Origin: Candidatus Binatus soli
GTDB lineage: Bacteria; Desulfobacterota; Binatia; Binatales; Binataceae
Direction: 5' to 3'
Length of the DNA stretch: 64,000 nt
Assembly (NCBI GenBank): GCA_002479255.1
Contig: DLMJ01000006.1
Location: forward strand, 124,001-188,000
In this document: in pieces, positions 8,396 to 16,932 of the stretch
How the letters are laid out: every line of letters begins with the position of its first letter
Numbering within the stretch: position 1 is the stretch's first letter
Position numbers and translations under genes: made by a program
The notes under the pieces: model-generated
Databases searched by the model: none
Told to the model about the DNA's origin: nothing
What the model saw: the letters and a program-made list of their open reading frames with translations, nothing else

Positions 8396-9433
8396 ATGCC
8401 GATAGAATGCGAAATCCGCGATGGCGCCCTGGTCTGGGTCAAAAATCCGATCACCGGCGTGATTTCATACGTTGTCGACGTTCGTGGCAAGAGCTTCGCG
8501 TTCACGCTCGGCGGCCGCGAGAGTGCCGATCCCGACACACCGCATCTCAGCGCCGAGGCGATTCGCCGCGCGACCGAGTCATGTCCTTTCTGTGCGGGCA
8601 ACGAAAGGCTTGCGGCGCGCGAGCTCTTTCGGATTACTGCGGATGAAATCCCCGAATGGAACGGGGCGAAGACTGCCGATGGCGCGAGTTGGGTGGTGCG
8701 CGTGATCAGCAATCTCTTCCCGCGAATTCCCGCGGAGTTGACCGGAAACCGCAACGAGTCGTACATCGTGGTCGAAGACCCGCGTCATTTTATCGACGCG
8801 CCGCGATCGCAGGCCGATTTGATGTTTACCGGCGCGCTGGGCGGCGGTCATTTCCTTCGCCTGATGCAAGCCGATGCGCGCGTGATGCGGCTGGCGTTGG
8901 AGAATCCGGACGTTTGCTCGGTTGTAATCCGCAAGAATCAGGGGCGCGAGTCGGGCGCCTCGCAGCCGCATCTGCATCAGCAGATCATCGGATCGCCGGA
9001 GCCGTTTCCGGCCGTGCTCGCGGAGGCGCGCGCCGAGCGTGAGAATCCTCATCTATGGCGCGAGATCGTCGCCCTGATGGAGCGTCTCAAGCTGGTGATC
9101 GATCGCGGCGACTCTGTCGTCAGCTATGCGAGCCCGATGGGCGGGTTCCCGCGCAGCTACGATGTCGTGATGCCCAACTATCGGGGATTGGTATCGGAGC
9201 TGACGCCGGACCAGATGCAGCAATTTGCAAATGCGATCTATCGAATACTGACGATCTTTGGGCCGTTGCCGCTTGACTATGAAATTCACCAGGGCGAGGG
9301 AATTCCCCTGCACGCGCATCTGAACGCGCGGCTGTATCCATATTCAAATGTCGCGGGAACCTTGAACCTGCCGAGCACGCTGCTGGAGAGTGCCGGCGCG
9401 ATCCGCAACGCACTGGGCAGGCATTCCGACTGA
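8396..9433 (+). CDS. GalT-like nucleotidyltransferase (HIT superfamily)
   Basis: 345-residue protein with the layout of galactose-1-phosphate uridylyltransferases: a zinc-type CPFC at residues 63-66, the strand DPRHF, and the HIT active site QPHLHQQI near residues 190-197 (His-x-His-x-Gln, the nucleotidylated His being the second). A C-terminal half carries PLDYEIHQGEG and HLNARLYPY, typical of GalT C-terminal domains. It probably transfers a nucleotide to a sugar or other phosphate; the true substrate is uncertain because no Leloir-pathway neighbours are present. It is transcribed away from the aminotransferase gene across a 233-bp gap holding both promoters, and converges on the crotonase gene with a 12-bp gap. 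Confidence 0.75.
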   Translation: MPIECEIRDGALVWVKNPITGVISYVVDVRGKSFAFTLGGRESADPDTPHLSAEAIRRATESCPFCAGNERLAARELFRITADEIPEWNGAKTADGASWVVRVISNLFPRIPAELTGNRNESYIVVEDPRHFIDAPRSQADLMFTGALGGGHFLRLMQADARVMRLALENPDVCSVVIRKNQGRESGASQPHLHQQIIGSPEPFPAVLAEARAERENPHLWREIVALMERLKLVIDRGDSVVSYASPMGGFPRSYDVVMPNYRGLVSELTPDQMQQFANAIYRILTIFGPLPLDYEIHQGEGIPLHAHLNARLYPYSNVAGTLNLPSTLLESAGAIRNALGRHSD

Positions 9434-9445
9434 GACGCGCGCGCG

Positions 9446-10216
9446 CTAATTCGCCTTCCAGACCGGCTTGCGCTTTTCCAGGAACGCGCGCACCCCTTCC
9501 CGGGCGTCGCTGCTGTCGCGAACGGAGCGCGCCATCTGCAACAGATCGTCGTGCCACGCGTCGAAGGTCTCGCTCATGCATCGGCGCACCGTCGCTTTCA
9601 TCGCGCGCAAAGACAGCGGCGCGTTGTCGGCGATCCGCTCGGCCAGCGCACTCGCCGCCTCGCCGAGCTTCGCGTCAGCCACGACCTCATGCACGATATT
9701 CATGTGACGGCTGCGCTCGGCGTCGAGCAAGTCGGCGGTGTAGAGAATCCATGCGGTGTTGGCCGATCCGCAAACCTCGATCAGCTTGCGCGTGAAATCG
9801 TACGGCACCATCAACCCGACGCGGCCGAGCGTCATGCCCAGTTTGGCGTTTTCCGACGCGATTCGAAGGTCGCAATGCAGCGCCAGTTCGAGTCCGCCGG
9901 CGAGCGCGGCGCCCTGGATAGCCGCGATTGTTGGCACCGGAAACCGCTCCAATCGGCCGAAGACGGACTCAAGCGAGGTCGGGTTGTGACTGCCGCTGGC
10001 CTCGGCCACTTCCTTCAGATCGATTCCCGCGCAGAAGCTCGCTCCTTCGCCACGCAATAGCAGCGCACGAATTTCGCGGTCGGTTTCGAACTTGACGAGT
10101 GCATTGTTGAGCGCCTCGATCATCGGCTGATTGAGGGCGTTGCGCTTTTCGGGACGGTTTAGCGTCAAGACCGCGTAATTGGGATGGCGTGTGACTTTAA
10201 GTACTTCCTCGGCCAT
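9446..10216 (-). CDS. Enoyl-CoA hydratase/isomerase (crotonase) family protein
   Basis: Crotonase-fold protein of 256 residues, normal size. Oxyanion-hole motifs are visible: FCAGIDLKEV around residue 60 and AIQGAALAGGLELALHCDLRIAS around residue 105. The first hydratase Glu (in GGLEL, E. coli/rat E144 equivalent) is kept, but the second (E164, normally in PEI) is replaced: the segment reads GMTLGRVGLMVPYD. That makes a classical hydratase reaction doubtful; an isomerase, hydrolase or other CoA-ester role is possible. Start ATG 10216 is chosen because AAGGAG lies 8 bp upstream; the frame runs on to 10270 without a ribosome site. No metabolic partner is adjacent. Confidence 0.8.
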   Translation of the reverse strand: MAEEVLKVTRHPNYAVLTLNRPEKRNALNQPMIEALNNALVKFETDREIRALLLRGEGASFCAGIDLKEVAEASGSHNPTSLESVFGRLERFPVPTIAAIQGAALAGGLELALHCDLRIASENAKLGMTLGRVGLMVPYDFTRKLIEVCGSANTAWILYTADLLDAERSRHMNIVHEVVADAKLGEAASALAERIADNAPLSLRAMKATVRRCMSETFDAWHDDLLQMARSVRDSSDAREGVRAFLEKRKPVWKAN

Positions 10217-10620
10217 ATCGGTCGCTCCTTGCTGATGATGAAAAGGGTCCAATGTCGTGGGCGGGAGCATCGCACGCCCGGCGCGCGTCCTTCAAGGTTC
10301 GTGACGATTTGGGCGCTGGTTCAGTTTCGATGAAGCTGAACCCGGGTTTCAGGCCGGGTTTGGGGATGAACTGTTCAGCCTGACCGCGGCGGATTTAGTG
10401 TGCTACGCGTGCGGTATGGACAACCCCCACGATGCCTCATACTGGCCGGGTTCGCCCGAAATCGGGCGGCCTCCGCTTTTAGCAGAAATAATTTCTGACG
10501 GAACGAAACTAGCCATAGAGCGCAGCCGTCCCAAAACCACTACATATGGTATGAATTGCCGTTCCGAGCCCTTTCGGCCTATCAGGCCTGCAAACTGAAC
10601 CAGCGCGGCGATTGACGCGG
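10217..10620. other. 404-bp intergenic region with overlapping inverted repeats
   Basis: No convincing gene; the only open frame (10398-10598) is short and unlike anything known. The region holds competing complementary segments: GGTTCAG (10318-10324) with CTGAACC (10336-10342); GCTGAAC (10335-10341) with GTTCAGC (10373-10379); and TCAGGC (10349-10354) with GCCTGA (10378-10383). It also holds a tight hairpin CGCCCGA-AA-TCGGGCG (10453-10468) and an AT-rich perfect palindrome CAGAAATAATTTCTG (10483-10497). It lies between the 3' end of leuS and the 5' end of the crotonase gene on the minus strand, so it could be a leader, terminator or operator region. Confidence 0.4.
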
Positions 10621-13056
10621 CTACGCGACGATGCTGAGCATCCTGTCTTTTACGAAGATGAACTTGGTCGGCGTCTTGCCGGCGAGGTGGCGCGCGACGG
10701 CCTCGCTCTTGAGCGCGAGTTCACGCACGTCGGCTTCCGAAGCGCCCGCGCCGACCTCCAGGCGATCGCGGACCTTGCCGTTAACCTGCACGACGACGGT
10801 TACCATCTCGTCGCGCACCAGTTTCGGATCGAACTTCGGCCACGCCTCCAGATGAACGGAAGTATCGTGGCCAAGCGCCCGCCACATTTCCTCCGTGACG
10901 TGCGGCGCCATCGGCGCGAGCATCAGCACAAAGGTCTCCGCGCTGAAACGGTCCATCTCCCCGGGCCTGAGCTTCGCCAAATAGTTGAGATGATCCATCA
11001 GCGACGCGATAGCCGTGTTGAAGCGCAGCCGCTCGATATGATCGGTGACGAGCTGGATCGTTTTGTGCGCGCGCTTGAGCGTTTCTTCGTTGGGCTTTGC
11101 GCCGGGGCATCCCGCCTCGACATAGCGCCGAATCATGGTCCACACGCGAGTGATGAATCGGAGCGTGCCCGCAACGCCGCTTTCGTTCCAGTTGGTCGCT
11201 TCGTCAAAGGGGCTCATGAACAGCTCCCAGAGCCGAAGCGCATCAGCGCCGTACTTTTCGATCATCGCGTCCGGCGTGACGACGTTGCCCTTGCTCTTCG
11301 ACATGCGCTGGCCGTCGGAGGCCCACACCACACCCTGGTTGCGCAGGGCGGGAAAAGGTTCATCGAATCCAATCAGTTCCGCGTCGAACATGACCTTGGT
11401 CCACATCCGCGCGTACAACAGATGCATCACGGCGTGCTCGGCGCCACCGACGTAGAGATCGACCGGCAACCAGTAATCGACCGCCCCGCGATCGAATGGG
11501 CGGCTGTCTTCATGCGGCGACGCGAAGCGGATGAAGTACCATGAGGAGCATGCGAAGCCGTCCAGTGTGTCGGTCTCGCGCTCAGCCGGGCCTCCGCACT
11601 TTGGGCAGGTCGTGTTGACGAACTCGGCTACGTTGGCGAGCGGAGAGCGGCCGGTGCCCGACGGCAAATAGTCCTTCATCGCAGGAAGCATCACGGGGAT
11701 TTGATCATCCGGCACCGGTACGATTCCATCCGTCTTGCAATACACCATCGGAATCGGACATCCCCAGTAGCGCTGACGCGAGATCAGCCAGTCGCGCATC
11801 CGGTAGGTGATGGTCGCGCGACCGATTCCGTTTTCCTCGGCGTACTTTGTTACCATATCGATCGCTTGAGCCGTCGTTTTGCCGTCGAGGAAGCGCGAGT
11901 TGATCGCGATGCCGGGTTCGGTGAACGCGCGATCCGCCGGTGGAGCGCTGCCGTCGGCTGGTGCCGTCACCCGCGGGATCTCGAGGCCATACTTTCTAGC
12001 GAACTCGAAATCGCGCTGATCCTGGCCGGGTGCGCCCATGATTGCGCCGGTGCCGTAGCCCATCAGGACATAGTCGGCGATCCAGATAGGGACGTCCTTG
12101 CCGGTAAAGACGTTGTGCGCGTAGGCGCCGGTGAAGACGCCGGATTTCTCCTTGACCGTCGACATCCGCTCGATTTCACTCTGGCGGCGCGCGTCGGCGA
12201 CATAACTCTCGACCATGGCGCGCTCGGCGGGGCCAGTTATCTCGGCGACGAGTGGATGCTCCGGCGCGAGCACCATGAACGATACGCCGAAGACGGTGTC
12301 GGGGCGTGTGGTGAAAAAGCGGATTTCTTTACCGGCGTGGCGGGCCACCGGGAAAGCAAGTTCCGCGCCTTCGCTGCGCCCGATCCAGTTGCGCTGCATC
12401 AGCTTGATCGGCTCCGGCCAGTCGATCCCATCCAGATCGGCGAGCAATCGATCCGCGTAATCGGTGATCTTGATATACCACTGCTCGAGATCCTTCTTGC
12501 TGACCGGATTGTCGGTATGCCGCCAGCAGCATCCGTTGACGACCTGCTCGTTGGCGAGGATCGTGCGGCACTTGTCGCACCACCATTGCGCCCCGGTGCC
12601 GCGGTAGGCCAGGCCGCGTTTGTAGAGCATCAGGAAGAACCACTGAGTCCACTTGTAATACTCCGGCGACGACGAGTTGATCTCGCGCGTCCAGTCGTAC
12701 GCACATCCGGAGATTGTCAGTTGGCGCTTGAAGTTGGCGGCGTAACGCGGCACGGTTTCGGTTGGATGCGACCCTTTCAGGATCGCCTCGTTTTCCGCGG
12801 GCAGTCCGAACGCATCCCATCCCATCGGGTGCAGCACGTTGAATCCCGCCATCCGCTTGAAGCGCCCGACGACGTCGCACGGAACGTAGTTGTGCAGATG
12901 ACCGACGCTGAGGCCGGCGCCGGACGGGTAGGGGAACATCTCGAGGATGTAGAATTTTGGCCGGCCGGGTTCCTCGCGCGTGCGGTAGAGATTGGTGCGT
13001 TGCCAATCAGCCTGCCACGCGGGCTCGATTTTTTTTGGGTCGTAACGTTCGTCCAT
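10621..13056 (-). CDS. leuS: Leucyl-tRNA synthetase
   Basis: Class I aminoacyl-tRNA synthetase of 811 residues charging tRNA-Leu. N-terminal YPSGAGLSVGHLHNY is the HIGH region with Ser in place of the first His; the catalytic core continues with LHPMGWDAFGLPAENEAI. A zinc-type CDKC follows, then the CP1 editing domain (FFTTRPDTVFGVSF, TGAIMGAPGQDQRDFEFA), the tRNA-binding WYFIRFASP block, and SDGQRMSKSKGNVV, the KMSKS loop. The anticodon-binding and C-terminal domains complete it. Start ATG 13056 begins MDERYDPKKIEPAWQ as in relatives; the frame opens at 13083 and neither start has a clear Shine-Dalgarno. It is downstream of GNAT and methyltransferase genes on the same strand. Confidence 0.96.
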   Translation of the reverse strand: MDERYDPKKIEPAWQADWQRTNLYRTREEPGRPKFYILEMFPYPSGAGLSVGHLHNYVPCDVVGRFKRMAGFNVLHPMGWDAFGLPAENEAILKGSHPTETVPRYAANFKRQLTISGCAYDWTREINSSSPEYYKWTQWFFLMLYKRGLAYRGTGAQWWCDKCRTILANEQVVNGCCWRHTDNPVSKKDLEQWYIKITDYADRLLADLDGIDWPEPIKLMQRNWIGRSEGAELAFPVARHAGKEIRFFTTRPDTVFGVSFMVLAPEHPLVAEITGPAERAMVESYVADARRQSEIERMSTVKEKSGVFTGAYAHNVFTGKDVPIWIADYVLMGYGTGAIMGAPGQDQRDFEFARKYGLEIPRVTAPADGSAPPADRAFTEPGIAINSRFLDGKTTAQAIDMVTKYAEENGIGRATITYRMRDWLISRQRYWGCPIPMVYCKTDGIVPVPDDQIPVMLPAMKDYLPSGTGRSPLANVAEFVNTTCPKCGGPAERETDTLDGFACSSWYFIRFASPHEDSRPFDRGAVDYWLPVDLYVGGAEHAVMHLLYARMWTKVMFDAELIGFDEPFPALRNQGVVWASDGQRMSKSKGNVVTPDAMIEKYGADALRLWELFMSPFDEATNWNESGVAGTLRFITRVWTMIRRYVEAGCPGAKPNEETLKRAHKTIQLVTDHIERLRFNTAIASLMDHLNYLAKLRPGEMDRFSAETFVLMLAPMAPHVTEEMWRALGHDTSVHLEAWPKFDPKLVRDEMVTVVVQVNGKVRDRLEVGAGASEADVRELALKSEAVARHLAGKTPTKFIFVKDRMLSIVA

Positions 13057-13143
13057 CGTGATGTCGCCGGATATGCGTCTCAACTACGCGAGTTTAGCGT
13101 GCCGATCGTGCGGCTCCAACTATGTCGCGGCGCATGCATGGTT

Positions 13144-13674
13144 TCAGGAGCGGGTGAAGAAGTCGCGAGCTTCCAAAATATAGAGGACGTGCGGCAGGCC
13201 GGCATGCACGATGTCGCGCTGGTAGGTGAAGCCGCAATGCTCCATTACGCCGCGCGACGCCCGGTTGTGCGGCAAGGTGAAGGCAACGATTCGTTCCAGG
13301 CGCATCACGTTGAAACCCAGCTTCAGCGCCGCGATTGAAATCTCAGTCGCGAGTCCTATCCCCCAGTTGTCGGACCTGATTGCATACGCGAGTTCGATCT
13401 CGTCGCGGCCCTCGACGACGGCGTGTTTGATTCCACCGTAACCAACAAACTCGCCGGAGACCTGCTCGCGGAAGACCCCCAATCCGAAACCGTGCAGCTT
13501 CCAATGCTCGGCGGCGTTTTTCAGGAAAGCACGGGTCTGCACTTCGCTGAAAGTGTTGCCGTCGGCGGACAGCGTCGCCATCACGCGCGGATCGGCGTGC
13601 AGGATGCGAATATCTGCGAAGTCGCCAGGAACAGCGGGCGTGCCGATCAGACGGCGAGTGTTGACTTCGTTCAC
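13144..13674 (-). CDS. GNAT acetyltransferase, RimJ/RimL-like
   Basis: 176-residue GNAT protein. The N-terminus TRRLIGTPAVPGDFADI resembles the RimJ/RimL opening, followed by the GFGLGVFRE and EFVGYGGIKHA strands, the acetyl-CoA region with WGIGLATEISIAALKLGFN, and ASRGVMEHCGFTYQRDI, the usual motif B. It should transfer acetyl from acetyl-CoA to an amino group; in this branch the acceptors include ribosomal protein N-termini, but members also modify small molecules, so the substrate is open. It lies 24 bp from the O-methyltransferase gene upstream and 87 bp from leuS, all on one strand. Confidence 0.8.
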   Translation of the reverse strand: MNEVNTRRLIGTPAVPGDFADIRILHADPRVMATLSADGNTFSEVQTRAFLKNAAEHWKLHGFGLGVFREQVSGEFVGYGGIKHAVVEGRDEIELAYAIRSDNWGIGLATEISIAALKLGFNVMRLERIVAFTLPHNRASRGVMEHCGFTYQRDIVHAGLPHVLYILEARDFFTRS

Positions 13675-13698
13675 GCCGGATTCGAGCGGTTCGCGCGG

Positions 13699-14364
13699 TT
13701 ACTTCTTGCGAACGATAGTGACGCCGTCGCTGAAGCCGATCATCACGGCCTCGACGCGGGTGTCTTTGGCGATGAAGTCGTTGAGCGCGCGAAGCGCCAG
13801 CGTGTCCGCGTCCTTTATCGCTTCATCGACGATTGCGCCTTTCCACAGCACGTTGTCGAGCAGGATGAGTCCGTTCGGACGCAGCCGCTTCAGAATTTCC
13901 TCGTAATAGATCGCGTAGCTTGACTTGTCGGCGTCGATAAATGCGAAGTCGAAGCTATGCGAAGCCGGGATCGCCTTCAGCGTGTCGGCCGCGGGCCCCA
14001 GCTTGAGTGTTATCTTGTTCGCGACGCCCGCCCGTTCCCAATAGCGGCGCCCGATGCTCGTCCATTCCTCGTTCACGTCGCAACATAGAAGCCGCCCGTC
14101 GGCGGGCAATGCGCGAGCCACGCAGAGTGCGCTGTAGCCGGTGAACGTCCCGACCTCGACTGCGGAGCGCGCGCCGATCGCGCCGGCGAGGATCGCCATG
14201 AAAGTGCCTTGCTCGGCGGCAATCTGCATTGTGCTAATCCACCCCAATTTTGCGGTCTCAGCGGCCAGTTCGGCGCGGATCGGATCGCCGTTGTGGCCGT
14301 GCGCAACCAGGTATTCATAGAGTTTGGGAGTGAGCGCGAGAAATTGCGAGGGTCCTGACGCCAT
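13699..14364 (-). CDS. SAM-dependent O-methyltransferase, caffeoyl-CoA type
   Basis: 221-residue class I methyltransferase of the catechol/caffeoyl-CoA O-methyltransferase family. Seen are the SAM motif I VEVGTFTGYSALCVA (around residue 68), the acidic CDVNEEW binding ribose, the divalent-metal/SAM block FDFAFIDADKSSY, and LILLDNVLWKG with the Asp-Asn metal ligands. The family methylates catechol-like hydroxyls in the cytoplasm with Mg or Ca; bacterial members are broad in range and the natural substrate cannot be told from sequence. Its start lies 9 bp after the stop of the secreted repeat protein gene, which implies co-transcription without an obvious functional link. Confidence 0.85.
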   Translation of the reverse strand: MASGPSQFLALTPKLYEYLVAHGHNGDPIRAELAAETAKLGWISTMQIAAEQGTFMAILAGAIGARSAVEVGTFTGYSALCVARALPADGRLLCCDVNEEWTSIGRRYWERAGVANKITLKLGPAADTLKAIPASHSFDFAFIDADKSSYAIYYEEILKRLRPNGLILLDNVLWKGAIVDEAIKDADTLALRALNDFIAKDTRVEAVMIGFSDGVTIVRKK

Positions 14365-14373
14365 GCTTATTTC

Positions 14374-15648
14374 TCACCGGCCGCCGAGATAGGCGAAGTC
14401 GCCGTGCTGATTCACCGTCAGCGTGCCTGTGAAGATCGAATGATGCTTCTGCGCGCCCATCGCGATTCGGTAGATCAGTTCAGACTCGCCGACCTCGAAA
14501 AATGCGTCGTCAGGCGATAGCACGTAGAGCTTTTCGTGATCATCAGAATCGGTGGCCCCGATGAACATAGCGCCGGAAGCCGTCAGCACCGGGTCGCCCA
14601 GCGACTCCAGTTCAGTGCCGAAGGGAGTTAGCTGTCCGCGCTGAATCCGCAAATCGAGGCGCTGTCGGGTCAGCCGGAAAATTGCGGGTATGCGCGCGCA
14701 TCCCGCGAGCACCGCGGTCGTTCCGTCAGCCATCAAACCCGGGCGCCCCGCCGACAGATATGACACCGGACCGACCGAAGTCAGAGTGCCGGTCGGCAGG
14801 ATCCTCGCCATTGAACCCCCGCTGTACAGGAACAGCGCCGCGCCGCTGGGCGACTTGGCCGTGAACGCGACCATTATCCCAAGCGGAGTGGGCAGCGCTG
14901 CCGGCAATCCGAACGGGCGCTGATAGAGCGTGTGATTCGGTCCGTATTCGCCTTCGACCGCAAGCTCCGAAACGCCGCCGTCAACGGAAGCCAGCAGGAG
15001 CGCCTGACGATGTCCAGCCGGCTTCCCGTTCTCGCCGAGAAACCCGGTGAACACGACCTGGCCGTCATCGCTCATTTGCGGGCTGCCGAAGCTCAGCACT
15101 GCGATCTCGTGCCCTTCATTGGTTTTGTTACCCGCCTTCGCCATGCAGGTGAGTTTGCCGTGCGAATAAAAAAACAGCGCGTCACGGCCATGCGGCACTA
15201 TCGACATGAACGCGATATTTCCGTCCATGTCTGCCAGCGGGTAAGGGTCGCCCTTGAACGCGGGCCTGCAATCACCGACTGGCCCCTTGGGATTGAACGC
15301 CGCGACTACGCGATGGCTCGGTACGGCATCGGCATTGCCGATGAAGATATTCCACCGGGCCTTGATATTGGTGTCCTTGGGCTGCGTCTCGGCGCCGAAG
15401 ATCACGCGTCCATCGGGCATCATCGACGGCACGCCGACTTCGGTCACGACGCCGCCACCGGGCGCCGGCATTCCGATTCCGGTGATCAGCGTCGGGACGC
15501 CGTTGCTGTCGCTGGCATAGACCGCCTGCGTGTTGTCCATCTGCAAATCGGCGCTGCTTCCATTGAGGGTCAGCGAAACCGCGTGCGCTCTCAGTGGAGT
15601 CAGGAGCAGAATCACGAGCGCAGATGGGAAAGGCCTGAAATTAAACAT
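14374..15648 (-). CDS. Secreted NxxGxxAF tandem-repeat protein
   Basis: 424-residue exported protein: a short N-terminal hydrophobic stretch ending in RAHAVS looks like a signal peptide with an AHA cleavage site. The mature part carries spaced repeats of the type N/D-x-x-G-x-x-x-F: MPDGRVIFGA, DMDGNIAFMS, MSDDGQVVFTG, MADGTTAVLAG, LTASGAMFIGA and VNQHGDFAYLG, about every 40-60 residues, resembling the choice-of-anchor NxxGxxAF tandem-repeat family and suggesting a beta-propeller-like fold. Function unknown; probably periplasmic or surface. The start is supported by GGGGGAAAA just before the ATG. Confidence 0.7.
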   Translation of the reverse strand: MFNFRPFPSALVILLLTPLRAHAVSLTLNGSSADLQMDNTQAVYASDSNGVPTLITGIGMPAPGGGVVTEVGVPSMMPDGRVIFGAETQPKDTNIKARWNIFIGNADAVPSHRVVAAFNPKGPVGDCRPAFKGDPYPLADMDGNIAFMSIVPHGRDALFFYSHGKLTCMAKAGNKTNEGHEIAVLSFGSPQMSDDGQVVFTGFLGENGKPAGHRQALLLASVDGGVSELAVEGEYGPNHTLYQRPFGLPAALPTPLGIMVAFTAKSPSGAALFLYSGGSMARILPTGTLTSVGPVSYLSAGRPGLMADGTTAVLAGCARIPAIFRLTRQRLDLRIQRGQLTPFGTELESLGDPVLTASGAMFIGATDSDDHEKLYVLSPDDAFFEVGESELIYRIAMGAQKHHSIFTGTLTVNQHGDFAYLGGR

Positions 15649-15732
15649 TTTTCCCCCAGCCGCTAATCAGTAATTCGAATCTGGGGTCCCCGAAATTCTT
15701 ATAGTCGCCAAAGCCTCCCTAATGCAACGCAA

Positions 15733-15752
15733 AGAAAAAGCCACCGCGCGGC
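15733..15752 (-). terminator. Probable intrinsic terminator after the Mut7-C gene
   Basis: On the minus strand AGCCGC-GCG-GTGGCT forms a six-pair stem (one G-T) with a three-base loop, followed by a T-rich run (TTTTCTTT). It starts 14 bp beyond the stop at 15767, in the right place to end the Mut7-C transcript. Confidence 0.5.
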
Positions 15753-15766
15753 TGCGCGTCAGGACG

Positions 15767-16222
15767 TCAGAACGCGATTGAATCCAGCATCGCATGGATT
15801 CGCTCCGGATGCGTCTCGGACCAGTAAATTCGGCCGCACCTCTCGCACTCGGCAAATCGATCGTGGCTGGCAAAGACGTAGGGCGGCACTCGCCGCGACA
15901 CGAGTTCGCGTGCAACCGACGTCAGCAGATGGTTGCATCGTGAGCATCGCGTCAGCGCAATCACTCGCGGGTCGAGCCGGAAGCGTCTGACAGCCTCGCG
16001 CAATTGACTTCTGATCGCGTTGCCCTCGATGAAAAAAACGTCGGCCGCGGTTCGAAGGCGTTTATCGCGGGTCACCAGGATTCTGTTGTCTGCGCGAGCG
16101 ATCTTCAGAAGCTCAGCGCCGGTCAGTGACGAGTCCGTAATAACGTCGGCGCCGAGCAGCCGCAGCCATCGCGCTAATCGCATCAGCATCCTGTCAGCCG
16201 CAAGTCGGGGAGTTTCATCCAT
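15767..16222 (-). CDS. Mut7-C RNase domain protein with zinc ribbon
   Basis: 151-residue protein of the Mut7-C family. The N-terminal half (MLMRLARWLRLLGADV, then ILVTRDKRL) has the PIN-like RNase pattern: an Asp near the start and TRDKRL as the second acidic cluster. The C-terminal half has two Cys pairs, CSRC and CERC, about 36 residues apart, forming a zinc ribbon that ends with SETHPERI. Predicted cytoplasmic ribonuclease or RNA-binding protein; no target is known. The start at 16222 is chosen because MDETPRLAADRM begins the domain; the longer frame to 16381 crosses the divergent promoter region. No Shine-Dalgarno is seen, in keeping with the very short leader predicted from the -10 element. 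Confidence 0.8.
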   Translation of the reverse strand: MDETPRLAADRMLMRLARWLRLLGADVITDSSLTGAELLKIARADNRILVTRDKRLRTAADVFFIEGNAIRSQLREAVRRFRLDPRVIALTRCSRCNHLLTSVARELVSRRVPPYVFASHDRFAECERCGRIYWSETHPERIHAMLDSIAF

Positions 16223-16235
16223 TGCGATGGACTGT

Positions 16236-16244
16236 ATTATATCA
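16236..16244 (-). promoter_or_regulatory. Extended -10 promoter element for the Mut7-C gene
   Basis: The minus strand reads TGATATAAT, a perfect extended -10 (TGnTATAAT). Transcription would start near 16229, only about 7 bases before the ATG at 16222, so the mRNA would be nearly leaderless. No good -35 box is seen, as is usual for extended -10 promoters. Confidence 0.5.
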
Positions 16245-16308
16245 GCGATCGACGGAACCGTAGTCCGGGAAAATATGAAGTGACAGTTTAAGTTTTGAGA
16301 GGCGCGCG

Positions 16309-16932
16309 ATGCAGGAAATTCAGGTGTCGTTTCAATCCGGCGATTTGAGCTTGGAAGGTCTGCTCGCCAATCCAGGCGCAAATGCGCCTGCAGCGGTGGT
16401 CTGTCACCCGCATCCGGCCTATGGCGGCTCGATGTTCAACAACGTTGTCGATGCGATCCTCGCGGCGATGTGGCAAGCCGGATATGCGACCTTGCGCTTC
16501 AACTTTCGCGGCGTCGGCGCCAGCGAGGGCGAGCATGACGGCGGCCCCGGCGAAGTCGATGACGCCGTCGCGGCAATGGCGTTTGTGCTCGCGCAGCCCG
16601 GCGTGCGCAAAGAGGGCGCCGTGATGGCAGGATATTCGTTCGGCGCGATGGTCGCGGTGAGCGCAGGATATTCACGCGCGGAGATCGCGCGAATAGTCGC
16701 TGTCGCGCTGCCGCTTGCGATGGCTGATGCGCGCATTCCGGATGGCGCATCCAAGCCCATACTGCTGGTTTCGGGCGATCGCGATTCGTACTCGCCCGTC
16801 GCGGGGCTGAAAACGCTTATGTCCAAAATCGGCGACTCGGCGCGACTCGAGATCATAACCGGCGCGGATCATTTCTTCGGCGGCCGCGAAGCGGAACTGT
16901 CGCGCGCAATCGCCGCCGCGCTTGCAACCTAG
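16309..16932 (+). CDS. Alpha/beta hydrolase (COG2945-like)
   Basis: 207-residue minimal alpha/beta hydrolase without a lid. Motifs: VVCHPHPAYGGSM (oxyanion region), LRFNFRGVGASEG, the nucleophile elbow AGYSFGAM (Ser near residue 117), the acid in SGDRDSYSP and the His in TGADHFFGG. It matches the COG2945 group of small cytoplasmic hydrolases whose substrates are mostly unknown. The start ATG at 16309 follows GAGAGG. It is divergent from the Mut7-C gene, and its stop overlaps the stop of the aminopeptidase gene on the opposite strand by 3 bp. Confidence 0.85.
   Translation: MQEIQVSFQSGDLSLEGLLANPGANAPAAVVCHPHPAYGGSMFNNVVDAILAAMWQAGYATLRFNFRGVGASEGEHDGGPGEVDDAVAAMAFVLAQPGVRKEGAVMAGYSFGAMVAVSAGYSRAEIARIVAVALPLAMADARIPDGASKPILLVSGDRDSYSPVAGLKTLMSKIGDSARLEIITGADHFFGGREAELSRAIAAALAT

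Noticed and set aside
10398..10598. 66-codon plus-strand frame starting MCYACGMDNP
   Set aside because: No ribosome site, no family resemblance, and it spans several inverted repeats.
11701..13338. 545-codon open frame on the plus strand
   Set aside because: Antisense shadow of leuS; high GC removes stops from many frames and the translation shows no family features.
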